Below, piece after piece: positions 39,127-48,264 of a stretch of DNA of 64,000 nt (position 1 is its first letter; every line of letters starts with the position of its first letter). The position numbers and the translations under genes are program-made. Source of the stretch: Agrobacterium vitis. Lineage in GTDB: Bacteria; Pseudomonadota; Alphaproteobacteria; Rhizobiales; Rhizobiaceae. Where the stretch lies: contig NZ_AP023273.1 of the NCBI RefSeq assembly GCF_013426735.1, positions 1,017,501-1,081,500 on the forward strand, written 5' to 3'. The notes beneath the pieces were generated by a model. The model saw only the letters and a list, made by a program, of their open reading frames with translations, made no database searches and was not told the DNA's origin.

Positions 39127-39894
39127 TCAGTAACGCCCAACAAGCAGGCCACCATCGACGACCAGCACCTGGCCGGTCATGTAGCGGGCGGCATTGGAGG
39201 CAAGGAAAGTGATGACATCGGCAATATCGTCGGGTGTTCCGAGCCGTCCCATCGGGATGATTTCAGCGGCTTTTTCGGCCCCCACCGGCCCGAGAGAGTT
39301 TTCCTCCGACAGCAATTGCGCGGTGCGGATATAGCCCGGCGCAATGCCGTTGACCCGCACACCCTCACGGGCAAGCTCGACGGCCAGACCGCGCACCAGC
39401 CCCACCACCCCGGATTTGGCAGCGGAATAATGCACATGCTCATCCCAGCCATAGGCAATGCCCATGATCGACGAGAGCGCGACAATCGCCCCGGTTTTGC
39501 GGGCGCGCATCCCAGGAGTAGCCGCCCGAACGAGGCGGAAGATGCCCTTGAGATCGATATCGAAGGTCAGGTCCCATTTTTCATCGGTCAGTTCTTTCAG
39601 CGGCACACGATGCGCAATGCCAGCATTGGCAACCACCACATCGATCCGGCCAAGCCGCGCCTCGATATCGGCAACCAGCGCATCGGCTGCCGGTGTCGAG
39701 CGCACGTCATAATAGTGAAACTCCGCCGAGCCACCGGCAGCGCGAATGGCCTGCGCCACCGCCTCGCCTTCTGCGTCCAAAATATCGGTGACGACGACAT
39801 GATCACCGAGCGCACCAAAGGCTTTAGCCGCGGCAGCGCCGATGCCAATCCCGGCTCCGGTGATGATGACGATCCGCTGGTTCTGGTTGCTCAT
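39127..39894 (-). CDS. SDR-family oxidoreductase 1
   Basis: The 255-residue short-chain dehydrogenase has the cofactor motif TGAGIGIG near residue 12, an NAG motif (VVANAGIAH), and the catalytic Ser...YxxxK set (SSIMG, then HYSAAKSG). It lies within the ABC transporter cluster with 19 bases to the next SDR. It presumably oxidises or reduces an intermediate from the imported compound. The end VDGGLLVGRY is typical of classical SDRs. Confidence 0.88.
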   Translation of the reverse strand: MSNQNQRIVIITGAGIGIGAAAAKAFGALGDHVVVTDILDAEGEAVAQAIRAAGGSAEFHYYDVRSTPAADALVADIEARLGRIDVVVANAGIAHRVPLKELTDEKWDLTFDIDLKGIFRLVRAATPGMRARKTGAIVALSSIMGIAYGWDEHVHYSAAKSGVVGLVRGLAVELAREGVRVNGIAPGYIRTAQLLSEENSLGPVGAEKAAEIIPMGRLGTPDDIADVITFLASNAARYMTGQVLVVDGGLLVGRY

Positions 39895-39913
39895 CTGTCT
39901 ATTCCTTCAGGGT

Positions 39914-40663
39914 TCAAAGCATCACATCGCCGGAATTCGGACCCAGTGTCTGGCCGACGAAAAGGGCAGCATCCGGGGAGGCAAGGAAGGAGACGGCGGC
40001 GGCCACTTCCTCCGGTTCACCGAACCGGCCAAGCGGCAATTGGGCTCGCTTGGCATTCCGCCAGTCTTCTGAAAGGCCCATGACCAGCGGCGTATTGATT
40101 GGGCCGGGGGCGACCGCATTGACGCGCACGCCACGGGCAGAGACTTCGCGTGCCAAGGCCTTGGTCATGCCGATAATCGCTGCCTTGGCGCCGGAATAAT
40201 GCACCAGTTCGACGCCACCGATCTGGCCGAGTTGCGAGGCGATATTGACAATCACGCCGTCTCCCCGCTCCAGCATCGGAGGTAACACGGCGCGGGTCAT
40301 CAGGAAGTTACCGCGCACATGCACTGCAAACATTCGGTCGAAATCAGCGACTTCAAGATGCTCAAACAGCGATTGATGGGCGATACCGGCATTGTTGACC
40401 AGCAGCACCACCGGGCCATGGGCGACGACGGCAGCAGCGCAGATCGCCGCCGCTTGCGTCTCCTCCGAGACATCCCCGGCATAGGCCGAGGCCTTGCCAC
40501 CAGACGCCGTGATCTCTTCGGCGACGGCTTTCGCTCTTTCCAGGGCAAGATCGTTGACCAGCACGCCATACCCGTCTTTTGCCAGCCGAAGCGCAATGGC
40601 GAGACCAATGCCGGAACCGGCTCCGGTGACAATGGCGGAAGGGAAAGCGGACTTTTCCATCAT
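39914..40663 (-). CDS. SDR-family oxidoreductase 2
   Basis: The 249-residue classical SDR has TGAGSGIGLAIALRL near the N-terminus, LLVNNAGIAH, and the catalytic HYSGAKAA with a preceding serine. Its ATG at 40663 overlaps the permease stop, showing translational coupling with the transporter. It shares only the general family pattern with the next SDR, so the two are probably different steps of one pathway and not a recent duplication. Confidence 0.88.
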   Translation of the reverse strand: MMEKSAFPSAIVTGAGSGIGLAIALRLAKDGYGVLVNDLALERAKAVAEEITASGGKASAYAGDVSEETQAAAICAAAVVAHGPVVLLVNNAGIAHQSLFEHLEVADFDRMFAVHVRGNFLMTRAVLPPMLERGDGVIVNIASQLGQIGGVELVHYSGAKAAIIGMTKALAREVSARGVRVNAVAPGPINTPLVMGLSEDWRNAKRAQLPLGRFGEPEEVAAAVSFLASPDAALFVGQTLGPNSGDVML

Positions 40664-41505
40664 GCGTCCTCCTGCACGGCGATGCGCCGGGCGCGGCGCA
40701 CCGAAAGCCCCATCAGCACGGCGTAAGTGCCAAGCAGCGCGAAGGAAAACAGCGTGGTCAGCACGCCGAAAGCGAAGACATTCGGATGCACTTCCACCGA
40801 AAACGTCCCGTAGATCGCCAGCGGCAGGGTGAGGTCGCGGCCAGAGGCAAACAGCGTGCGGGAAAACTCGTCATAGGAGAGCGTGAAGGCAAACAGCATG
40901 GCCGACAGCACACCCGGAAAGATCAGCGGAAAGGTGATCTTGCGAAACGTCCGCATCGGGCTGACGCCAAGCGACCAGGCCGCTTCCTCAACGCTCGGAT
41001 CGAAGCGATTGAAGATGGCCAGCATCACCAGGAAGGCGAAGGGGAAGGTGTAGACCACATGCAGCACGAAGGCCGTACCCCACCAGTGGCGGTCAATGCC
41101 AAGAGTATTGGCAACCAGCGCCATGCCAAGTCCGACCAGCACGCCCGGCACCATCATGCCTAACACGATCAGGTAGAAGACCAGGCCGGAGCCTTTGAAC
41201 CGGCTGCGAAAAGCCTGCGCCGAAATAACCCCCAGCACGGTGGAGACGATCATCGTCATCACCGCCAACCCCATGGATCGCACCAGGGCATCGTTGATCG
41301 GCAGTGGCGCAATGCGCGACGGCGGCGTCAGGCCGAACAGGTGCTTGTACCAATAGACCGACCATTCGATGATCGGAAATTGCGGACCGCCTTCCGGTCC
41401 CGTCTGGAAAGACAGGATGGCGAGAACCACCAAAGGCCCATAGAGAAACACCAGAAACAGCGTGGTATAGACGCCAAGCCCCAGTTTGACCGCTCCGGAA
41501 TTCAT
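40660..41505 (-). CDS. ABC transporter permease, PotC type
   Basis: The 281-residue permease has six predicted membrane segments and the EAA-like loop EEAAWSLGVSPMRTFRKITF. AGGAG lies before the ATG at 41505, one base from the PotB-type stop. An upstream in-frame extension to 41553 is unsupported. Together with the PotB-type gene it forms the channel of a polyamine-type importer. Confidence 0.9.
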   Translation of the reverse strand: MNSGAVKLGLGVYTTLFLVFLYGPLVVLAILSFQTGPEGGPQFPIIEWSVYWYKHLFGLTPPSRIAPLPINDALVRSMGLAVMTMIVSTVLGVISAQAFRSRFKGSGLVFYLIVLGMMVPGVLVGLGMALVANTLGIDRHWWGTAFVLHVVYTFPFAFLVMLAIFNRFDPSVEEAAWSLGVSPMRTFRKITFPLIFPGVLSAMLFAFTLSYDEFSRTLFASGRDLTLPLAIYGTFSVEVHPNVFAFGVLTTLFSFALLGTYAVLMGLSVRRARRIAVQEDA

Positions 41506-41506
41506 C

Positions 41507-42412
41507 CTACAACTCCTTCCTGAGATCGACGACCCGCAGCAGCGCCGCGACAACCAGCCCCATCAGCAGGGTCAGCACGACGCCCGCCACCGCCGCGAAA
41601 GCCCATTTCAGCGAGCCCACCTGGGTAACAATGATATTGCCGAGCAGATTGACCTTGCGGCCCGACAGTGCCGCCGAGGTAGCGAATTCACCGAGAACCA
41701 TGACCGAGACAAAGATCGCGCCCACCACCACGCCCGGCATCGACATCGGCAGGATGATGGTGCGGAAGATCCGCCAGAAACCGGCCCCGAGATCCTGCGC
41801 CGCCTCGATGATTGCCGGCTCGATCCGTCCCAGCATGAAGGCGATGGGGCCGACCATGAACACGCAATAGATCTGCGTCATGCCGATGATGACAGACAGT
41901 TCGGAAAACAGCAGGACTTCGATGGGGTGGCTGACGATGCCAAGCTTCATCAGGATCATGTTGATCGCCCCTTCCTTGCCAAGCATCGGCCGCCAGGCGA
42001 GAACCCGGATCAGGAAGGAGGTCCAGAACGGAATGACGCAGAGCACCAGAAGCACGGTTTGCAGCGTCTTGTTTTTGACGAACAGCCCGACAAACAGCGC
42101 CGCCGGATAGCCGACAGCCAAGGTCGCAACCAGCACCAGCAGCCAGATCCTGACCGTGGTCCAGAGCGCACCCAGATAGGTATCGCTGGAAAAAAAGGTG
42201 ATCCAGCTTTGCAGCGTCAATACCGGCTTGATGGTGAAGGTGGTTTGCGTCCAGAAGGACACATAGACCATCATCAACATCGGCAGGACCAGGAACAGCA
42301 ACATCCAGACGACACCCGGCAGCACCAGCCAGAAGGAGATGCGCGACGGCTTGGCGGCAGGTTCCGTGACGGGGACGATGGTGTCACCAAGGGCTTGATT
42401 ATGCATAGACAA
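41507..42412 (-). CDS. ABC transporter permease, PotB type
   Basis: The 301-residue permease starts with a cytoplasmic tail of about 25 residues, then SFWLVLPGVVWMLLFLVLPM and five further membrane segments, with the loop EAAQDLGAGFWRIFRTIILP. It overlaps the upstream ATPase gene by 14 bases and abuts the PotC-type gene, so the three are one transcript. Confidence 0.9.
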   Translation of the reverse strand: MSMHNQALGDTIVPVTEPAAKPSRISFWLVLPGVVWMLLFLVLPMLMMVYVSFWTQTTFTIKPVLTLQSWITFFSSDTYLGALWTTVRIWLLVLVATLAVGYPAALFVGLFVKNKTLQTVLLVLCVIPFWTSFLIRVLAWRPMLGKEGAINMILMKLGIVSHPIEVLLFSELSVIIGMTQIYCVFMVGPIAFMLGRIEPAIIEAAQDLGAGFWRIFRTIILPMSMPGVVVGAIFVSVMVLGEFATSAALSGRKVNLLGNIIVTQVGSLKWAFAAVAGVVLTLLMGLVVAALLRVVDLRKEL

Positions 42413-43472
42413 GGGCGTGCTCCTTGTTCCAGACCAGCGCGTAGCGGGTCTGCGGTTCGAGGATCGGGCGGGCGTCCTTGCTCAAATGAGTTTCCACTTC
42501 GAAGACAGAACCATCATCCGCCGAGAAAAACGAATAGACCGCCGATCCGGTATATTCCTCAGCCAGAAAGCTGGCTTCGATTGCCACTTCATCGCTGCCC
42601 CGCTCGGCAATCAGCGGACGGATGGAAATCCGATCGTGGCGAATGGCATAGGCGGGGGTCGAAGCGGATTGTCTGAAACCGCCGAGCGGCAAACGGCCTG
42701 CCGGGGCCACGAAACTGTTGCCATCGACCGCGCCGGAAAAAAGATTGTAACAATTCAGGAAGCGCGCCACATCGGCGGAAACGGGGCGGTTATAGATGGT
42801 GTCCGAACTGCCGGTCTGGGCAATGCGCCCACGATCCAGCACCAGAACCATGTCGCCCATGGCCAGCGCCTCGCTCTCGCTGCCGGTGACATGCAGGAAG
42901 GTAACGCCGCAGCGCTCGCGGATGTCGCGCAACTCATTGCGCATCCGGGCCCGCAGATTGGCGTCCAGCGCGCCAAGCGGCTCGTCCAGCAGCACCATTT
43001 TCGGCTCTGTAACCAGGGTGCGGGCCAAGGCAACACGCTGTTTCTGGCCACCGGAAATCTGGGTAATGGCACGGGTTTCCAAACCTTGCAAGCCAACAAG
43101 CGCGATGATGTCACGCACCCTGTCGGCCACTTCGCCAGCATTGGTCACCGGTGCCACCTCACGATTGGCGAGACCGAAGCTGATATTTTCCCGCACGCTT
43201 AGATGCGGAAACAGCGCGAAATTCTGAAAGACAAAGCCGATGCCCCGCCGATGCGGCGCCACGTCCTGCATGGACTGTCCGGCAAAGCGGATAGAACCGC
43301 CCTCACACCGCTCGAAACCGGCAATCACCCGGAGCAGCGTTGTCTTTCCCGATCCGCTTGGGCCAAGTAGCGAAATATAATGATTGTCGGGCAGCGAAAG
43401 GCTCAAGCCATCAAGGGCGCGTGTATCCCCATAGGTCTTGACCAGATTGTGTAGCTCGAGCACGGATGTCAC
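42399..43472 (-). CDS. ABC transporter ATP-binding protein, polyamine type (first copy)
   Basis: The 357-residue PotA-like ATPase has [39 protein letters not shown] and a TOBE-type C-terminus. It starts at a GTG at 43472 and leads the transporter operon, followed by both permeases, two SDRs and the Tat-exported binding protein. A GntR-type regulator is divergent across a 530-base gap. Confidence 0.9.
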   Translation of the reverse strand: MTSVLELHNLVKTYGDTRALDGLSLSLPDNHYISLLGPSGSGKTTLLRVIAGFERCEGGSIRFAGQSMQDVAPHRRGIGFVFQNFALFPHLSVRENISFGLANREVAPVTNAGEVADRVRDIIALVGLQGLETRAITQISGGQKQRVALARTLVTEPKMVLLDEPLGALDANLRARMRNELRDIRERCGVTFLHVTGSESEALAMGDMVLVLDRGRIAQTGSSDTIYNRPVSADVARFLNCYNLFSGAVDGNSFVAPAGRLPLGGFRQSASTPAYAIRHDRISIRPLIAERGSDEVAIEASFLAEEYTGSAVYSFFSADDGSVFEVETHLSKDARPILEPQTRYALVWNKEHALVYA

Positions 43473-44002
43473 GTCGGTTCTCGCCAGTTGCGCCCAGCCA
43501 GCCGGACCCGAACACCCTCCCTGCGAACACAGGAAGAGCGCTTGCGCCCTTCAACAAAGGCGCATCACAGGAATCGGCAATCGGGCATTTTTCTATTCGT
43601 TCCGCTTGTCCGTGCTTCTATTGGCACGATACAGACGAAGCATGGCATGGATGATTTTTGTATTCAATATACTTTTTCAGGATTTTTGAATTCAGTTGAT
43701 TTTTAGGGTTAAACACCAGGCATTCCGCAAACCTACACCCTCAAAATCTCAACACGCAAGCACAGACAGATCCACCAAAGCCGACATTTCTGCCGGTTTT
43801 TCAGGAATTCCTTCAATTGAACGCCTTCAATTGCACCCGGATGACCCATACCTTGGCCAATCCGGAGACGCTTTTAAAAATGACTATTGCACACGATATC
43901 CAAAAATAAGATGCTGCATGCGCATATTGCTTTTTATCCCTCTAGTCTCGAAAGCGGTTTTCGCCTTACAGAGATTACACACCAACGGGAACAGCCTGCG
44001 CC
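43473..44002. other. 530-base regulatory gap between ABC operon and double-wHTH regulator
   Basis: No gene is supported; a 22-codon frame at 43841-43909 lacks a ribosome binding site. The gap is more AT-rich than its surroundings. A short palindrome GTATTCAATATAC lies at 43660-43672 about 190 bases before the ATPase start and could be an operator for the divergent regulator. Promoters for both directions must lie here but I cannot place them with confidence. Confidence 0.4.
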
Positions 44003-45001
44003 ATGACGACACAAACCGGCCAACGCCGCTATGAAATTGCCGAGGCCGTGCTGCGCTCCAACATCGCCGAAGGCCTGTTGCCGCAAGGACTTGTGCTGTT
44101 GGAAGGCCATATTGCCGAGATCCTGCAAACGTCCCGCGCACCGGTACAGCGCGCCTTGCAGGCGCTGGAGGCGGACGGGCTGGTGCATCGGTTTCAAGGG
44201 CGCGGCTATCTCGTTGGCCCGACAGGTCTTGGCATCGAGCCACTGAGAACCGATATCCGCAGCATCGGCCTGACCGTTGCCAAACATGCCGACGACGCTT
44301 TGCAGAACCGGTCCTCCTGGGAGCGGATTTACGACACCGTGGAGCGTGATGTGGCCGGATGCGTGGTGTTTGGCCGCTACCGGATCATCGAGACCGAACT
44401 TGCCAGCCATTTCAACGTCAGCCGCACGGTGGTGCGCGATGTGCTGGCGCGGCTGAGCGAGCGGGGACTGGTGCGCAAGAACCAAAGCTCCCATTGGATC
44501 GCTGGTCCGTTGACCGCCCAGACCATCAAGGATCATTTCGGGTTGCGTGCCATGCTGGAGCCGCAGGCATTGACGACGGCTGCGCCCCATATCGACAGTG
44601 AAGCGCTGCTTTGCCTGCTGGAACGGCTTCGGCAGCTGGAGAGAGATCATGCCGGGGATGGCCTCAGAGATGTGATGGAGATGCAACAAGGCTTCATCGA
44701 CATCTGCATTCTCGCCACGCCCAATGAGAAGCTGCGCGAATTGATCCGCAACAATCTTCTGCCGGTGACGGCGGCGACCAGCCTGCTGGCCCGCCTCGGC
44801 CTGCCCGGCGACCTGACGACGATTACTGAATTTAGGCTGATCGTCGAGTTGCTGGCCCGTGGGGCGACCACGGCTGCGGCGGCCATGCACGGCACCCATC
44901 TGGATGCCGCCTTGAACCGGACCATAGCCCAGATGAAGATCGTCGCGATCATTCCCGATCCAGGCGCCACGGCGGCCTATCTGACCCGCGTTCAGGAATG
45001 A
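44003..45001 (+). CDS. Regulator with two GntR-type winged-helix domains
   Basis: The 332-residue protein has two GntR-like DNA-binding domains in tandem. The first covers about residues 9-68 (RRYEIAEAVLRSNIAEGLL, then TSRAPVQRALQALEADGLV). The second covers about 104-168 (WERIYDTVERDVAGCVVFGR, then NVSRTVVRDVLARLSERGLV). The C-terminal third is an FCD-like ligand domain. Most GntR proteins have one such domain. It is divergent from the polyamine-type ABC operon and convergent with the pxpC gene, so the ABC island is its likely target. Confidence 0.8.
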   Translation: MTTQTGQRRYEIAEAVLRSNIAEGLLPQGLVLLEGHIAEILQTSRAPVQRALQALEADGLVHRFQGRGYLVGPTGLGIEPLRTDIRSIGLTVAKHADDALQNRSSWERIYDTVERDVAGCVVFGRYRIIETELASHFNVSRTVVRDVLARLSERGLVRKNQSSHWIAGPLTAQTIKDHFGLRAMLEPQALTTAAPHIDSEALLCLLERLRQLERDHAGDGLRDVMEMQQGFIDICILATPNEKLRELIRNNLLPVTAATSLLARLGLPGDLTTITEFRLIVELLARGATTAAAAMHGTHLDAALNRTIAQMKIVAIIPDPGATAAYLTRVQE

Positions 45002-45033
45002 GCGTGACGCCGACCCTGTCATGACCTGCCCTC

Positions 45034-46011
45034 CTACACGTTTGACAGAGAGGCGCTGATGTCGCGGATCATCGCCTGCCGCTCACGACGCGCCGCCAAT
45101 GCCTGCTCCATGTTCACCTTGACGAACCGGGTCGGCGTATGCGGCTGCAATTGGCCGATCAGGTCCATATCGGCTGAGATCACCGTGCCGACCATGAAAT
45201 AGCCGCCGCCGGAAACGGCGTCGCGGTGCAAGACGATTGGCTCACTGCCGCCCGGCACCTGGATCGAGCCGTAGGGATAGCAGCTATCGACAATATTGGA
45301 CGGATCGGAGCCTGCCCCAAACGGCGGGGTGCGGGGTACAAAGTCCAGCTTGCTCCCGCCCCGAAACCGGTAGCCCATCCGGTCGGCTTCCGGCGCTACC
45401 TTCCATTCGTCTTCAAAGAAATTGCCCTTTGCCTCTTCCGTCAGCCGATCCCAGTAGAGACCGGGCAACACGCGCAATTCGGCAGGCGCGCCCGGACGGC
45501 GGCGCAGCGCCTGCGGAATGGTCCGGCCTTCCGGTACAGGCTTCGCCTGCCCGACCGGCAATAGATCTCCAGCAGCAATCGCGCGGCCCTGAAAGCCACC
45601 AAGCGCTCCTATGGCATAGGTGGAGCGTGATCCGAGCGCCAGCGGAACATCGATACCACCAGCAATAGCAATATAGATCCGCGCCCCCGCCTTCAGGAAA
45701 TCGAAACTCAGCACCTGACCTGCCCGCACCTTGAAGGCGGTCCAGCCGGGCTGCTCCTCGCCGTCTAGCCGGATCGGCATCTCGGCTCCGGTGACGGCGA
45801 CCATGGTGTCAGCGGCAAATTCCAGCTTCGGCCCGATGAACACCGCCTCCAGCCCCGCCGCCCCTTCATCGTTGCCGACGAGCAGATTGGCGGCCTTCAG
45901 CGCCAGCCGATCCATAGCCCCGCCCTGGGGAATGCCGAGGTGAAAATAGCCGGGACGGCCCAGATCCTGAACCGTGGTGGCAAGCCCTTGATGCAAAACT
46001 TTAATGACCAT
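45034..46011 (-). CDS. pxpC: 5-oxoprolinase subunit C-like carboxyltransferase (AHS2), locus A
   Basis: The 325-residue protein is a KipA/PxpC homologue: GLATTVQDLGRPGYFHLGIPQGGAMD at the start (given here only in outline), LEAVFIGPKLEF, IAIAGGIDVPLALGSRSTY, and VPGGSEPIVLHRD. In PxpABC it forms the B-C complex that phosphorylates 5-oxoproline; in urea carboxylase the same fold is the carboxyltransferase. ATG 46011 overlaps pxpB by 11 bases. Because biotin carboxylase and carrier genes lie in the same operon, a biotin-dependent reaction is likely here. Confidence 0.86.
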   Translation of the reverse strand: MVIKVLHQGLATTVQDLGRPGYFHLGIPQGGAMDRLALKAANLLVGNDEGAAGLEAVFIGPKLEFAADTMVAVTGAEMPIRLDGEEQPGWTAFKVRAGQVLSFDFLKAGARIYIAIAGGIDVPLALGSRSTYAIGALGGFQGRAIAAGDLLPVGQAKPVPEGRTIPQALRRRPGAPAELRVLPGLYWDRLTEEAKGNFFEDEWKVAPEADRMGYRFRGGSKLDFVPRTPPFGAGSDPSNIVDSCYPYGSIQVPGGSEPIVLHRDAVSGGGYFMVGTVISADMDLIGQLQPHTPTRFVKVNMEQALAARRERQAMIRDISASLSNV

Positions 46012-46876
46012 GGAGAAGGCCCTCCAGCCTTGCGTTATAGCCGCCGATGTCTTTCTGGAATTCCGAGAGATCAAAGCGCACCTCGCGGATCGGCGGCACG
46101 AATATGCCCTTGTCCACCTCTTCCACCGCCTGATCGTAACCGTCTCTATCCACCGGCTTGAACTTGACGATATCGCCCGGTTTGAAGAACACCATGAAGT
46201 CGCGCAGGTAAGAGGTGGTCTGGGTCGGATCGTAGATCGGCATCGGGGTAATACCGAACATCTGATAGCCACCGGCACCGCGTACCGAATAGATGCAGCC
46301 GAAACAGCCACCGTGGCCGACCGTCAGCCTCGGCGTATCGGTGCGGGGTCGCAGATATTTCGGCACCTCGATCTGCCGCTGACGCTCAACCATCTGGTAC
46401 ATGAAGGGCAGGCCGGACACGAAGCCGACCATGGAGACAAACCACGGCGACCCGGCATGGGCGGCGATGAAGTCCGCAACACTTGAGTAATTGTTGATCT
46501 TGGCGGCATAATCGAGATCGGTCCCATCAGGCTCCTGATGCCGCTCACGAAACCGCATCAGTGTCTCATGGGTCCAGGGATCGTTGTAGAACACCGGGAT
46601 TTCGACGATCCGCGTGGCAATCACCGGATCGCTTTTCGCCGCCGCCACCTCGATGGCCTGGACTTCCTTCAGGATGTCATCGGGATGAATGACATCAGGA
46701 TCGAACTTGACCTGGAAAGAGGCATTGGCCGGGCAGATCTCGGTAACGCCCTTGATCCGGGCTTGTGAAATGCCGTTGGTCATCGAAAGCGAGGTGAAGA
46801 AGGCCTCCAGCGACATCGCCTCGCTGCATTCCACGAACAGATGCTCATCACCGCCGAATGTATAGCGCATCGCCAT
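46001..46876 (-). CDS. pxpB: Divergent 5-oxoprolinase subunit B-like protein (AHS1), locus A
   Basis: The 291-residue protein is a KipI/PxpB-type (AHS1) homologue but is about 70 residues longer than E. coli PxpB. The usual central block (GFAPGFPYL, then PRxxxPRxxVPAGSV and SPGGWQ) is replaced by GFVSGLPFMY, a VPKYLRPRTDTPRLTVGHGG stretch, and GAGGYQMFG. A C-terminal tail of about 40 residues is extra. It starts at the accC stop (TGATG overlap). These changes suggest another substrate than 5-oxoproline. The symbol reflects homology, not proven activity. Confidence 0.78.
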   Translation of the reverse strand: MAMRYTFGGDEHLFVECSEAMSLEAFFTSLSMTNGISQARIKGVTEICPANASFQVKFDPDVIHPDDILKEVQAIEVAAAKSDPVIATRIVEIPVFYNDPWTHETLMRFRERHQEPDGTDLDYAAKINNYSSVADFIAAHAGSPWFVSMVGFVSGLPFMYQMVERQRQIEVPKYLRPRTDTPRLTVGHGGCFGCIYSVRGAGGYQMFGITPMPIYDPTQTTSYLRDFMVFFKPGDIVKFKPVDRDGYDQAVEEVDKGIFVPPIREVRFDLSEFQKDIGGYNARLEGLLHGH

Positions 46877-48264
46877 CAGACAGTCTCCTTCAGGGGAACA
46901 GATTGGGCAGGCGGAAAGGCCGTTTCCAGCCAGGGCTCCAGAAACCGGGTATGGACATCGGCGCTTCGCACGGAGGGATCAGCCACCAGCTTTTTGTGCA
47001 GCGGAATGGTGGTGGCAAGACCGCCGATCTCGAAATGCTCCAGCGCCGCGCCAAGCTTTTCCAGGCAGGCTTCACGGGTTTGCGCCCAGACGATCAGCTT
47101 GCCGAGCAGGGAATCGTAGAAGGGCGGCACCTGATAGCCTTCATAGAGCATGGTATCGAAGCGGATGCCGTCGCCCTCGGGAATGTGCAGGGTTGAGACC
47201 GTGCCGGGACCGGGCAGAAAGCCACGTGCCGGGTCCTCGGCATTGATCCGGCATTCGATAGCGTGGCCGGAGAGCACCACATCCTCCTGACGCAGCGACA
47301 AAGACGCGCCACCGGCAATGCGGATCATTTCCTGCACCAGATCGATGCCGGTAATCATTTCCGTCACCGGATGCTCGACCTGGATGCGGGTATTGACCTC
47401 GATGAAATAAAATTCGCCGCTCTGCTCATCATAGAGATATTCAACCGTGCCTGCGCCGCGATAATTGACCGACCGCGCCAGCGCCACGGCGCTGGCGCAC
47501 AGGGCTTTTCGCACATCAGCAGGCAGGCGCACCGATGGACCTTCTTCCCAAACCTTCTGGCGGCGGCGTTGCAGCGAGCATTCCCGCTCGAAGCAATGAA
47601 TGGCATTTTCCCCATCGCCGAGGATCTGTACTTCGACATGGCGGGCGCGGGTAATGACCTTCTCGATGTAAAGACCGCCATCGCCAAACGCAGCCAACGC
47701 TTCGGAGGATGCCTGCGGGAAATGCCGCTCGAAATCCTCCATGGTTTCGGCAATGCGAATGCCCCGGCCACCGCCACCGGCAGCCGCCTTGATCATCACA
47801 GGAAAACCGATTGTCTCGACAATAACACGCCCTGCATTCAGGTCATCCACCCGGCCATTTGAACCCGGCACAGTCGGCACACCGGCCTGCATCGCCACCT
47901 TGCGGGCCTCGACCTTGTCACCAAGCAGGCTGATAGCTTCATGGCTCGGACCGATGAAAATCAACCCGGCATCGGTGACGGCCTTGGCAAAAGCGGCGTT
48001 TTCGGAGAGGAAGCCATAGCCCGGATGTACCGCATCGACGCCGGTTTCCAGTGCCGCTTTCAGCACGGACTCGATATTCAGATAGGATTTGGCCGCCGAT
48101 GGCGGGCCAATCTCCACCGCCTGATCGGCCAGTTTCACCGCCAGCATGTCGCGGTCGGCGGTGGAATGAACCTGCACGGTGCGAATACCCTGCGCCTTGG
48201 CCGCCTGGATGATCCGAACGGCAATCTCCCCCCTGTTGGCCACCAGCAGCGACGAAATACTCAT
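46876..48264 (-). CDS. Biotin carboxylase subunit, locus A
   Basis: The 462-residue protein is an AccC-like biotin carboxylase, with [15 protein letters not shown] at the start, the ATP-grasp glycine loop KAAAGGGGRGIRIAE, and [16 protein letters not shown]. It carboxylates biotin on the small carrier encoded immediately upstream (four-base overlap). It is unlikely to be the housekeeping AccC because it is embedded between accB-like and pxpB-like genes. Confidence 0.9.
   Translation of the reverse strand: MSISSLLVANRGEIAVRIIQAAKAQGIRTVQVHSTADRDMLAVKLADQAVEIGPPSAAKSYLNIESVLKAALETGVDAVHPGYGFLSENAAFAKAVTDAGLIFIGPSHEAISLLGDKVEARKVAMQAGVPTVPGSNGRVDDLNAGRVIVETIGFPVMIKAAAGGGGRGIRIAETMEDFERHFPQASSEALAAFGDGGLYIEKVITRARHVEVQILGDGENAIHCFERECSLQRRRQKVWEEGPSVRLPADVRKALCASAVALARSVNYRGAGTVEYLYDEQSGEFYFIEVNTRIQVEHPVTEMITGIDLVQEMIRIAGGASLSLRQEDVVLSGHAIECRINAEDPARGFLPGPGTVSTLHIPEGDGIRFDTMLYEGYQVPPFYDSLLGKLIVWAQTREACLEKLGAALEHFEIGGLATTIPLHKKLVADPSVRSADVHTRFLEPWLETAFPPAQSVPLKETV

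Noticed and set aside
39127-40663. The two adjacent SDR genes considered as a duplication or a split gene
   Set aside because: Each has its own complete cofactor and catalytic motifs, and their sequences differ well beyond a recent duplication.
41486-42676. 396-codon plus-strand open frame rich in His, Asp, Gln and Arg
   Set aside because: It is the complement of two membrane permease genes; hydrophobic codons read backwards give this composition.
43841-43909. 22-codon frame before the double-wHTH regulator, considered as a leader peptide
   Set aside because: There is no ribosome binding site, no run of regulatory codons and no terminator downstream.
45034-46876. Locus A pxpB and pxpC considered as a frameshifted version of the fused protein
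   Set aside because: Both have proper starts and stops with an 11-base overlap, and split PxpB/PxpC is the commoner form of the family.
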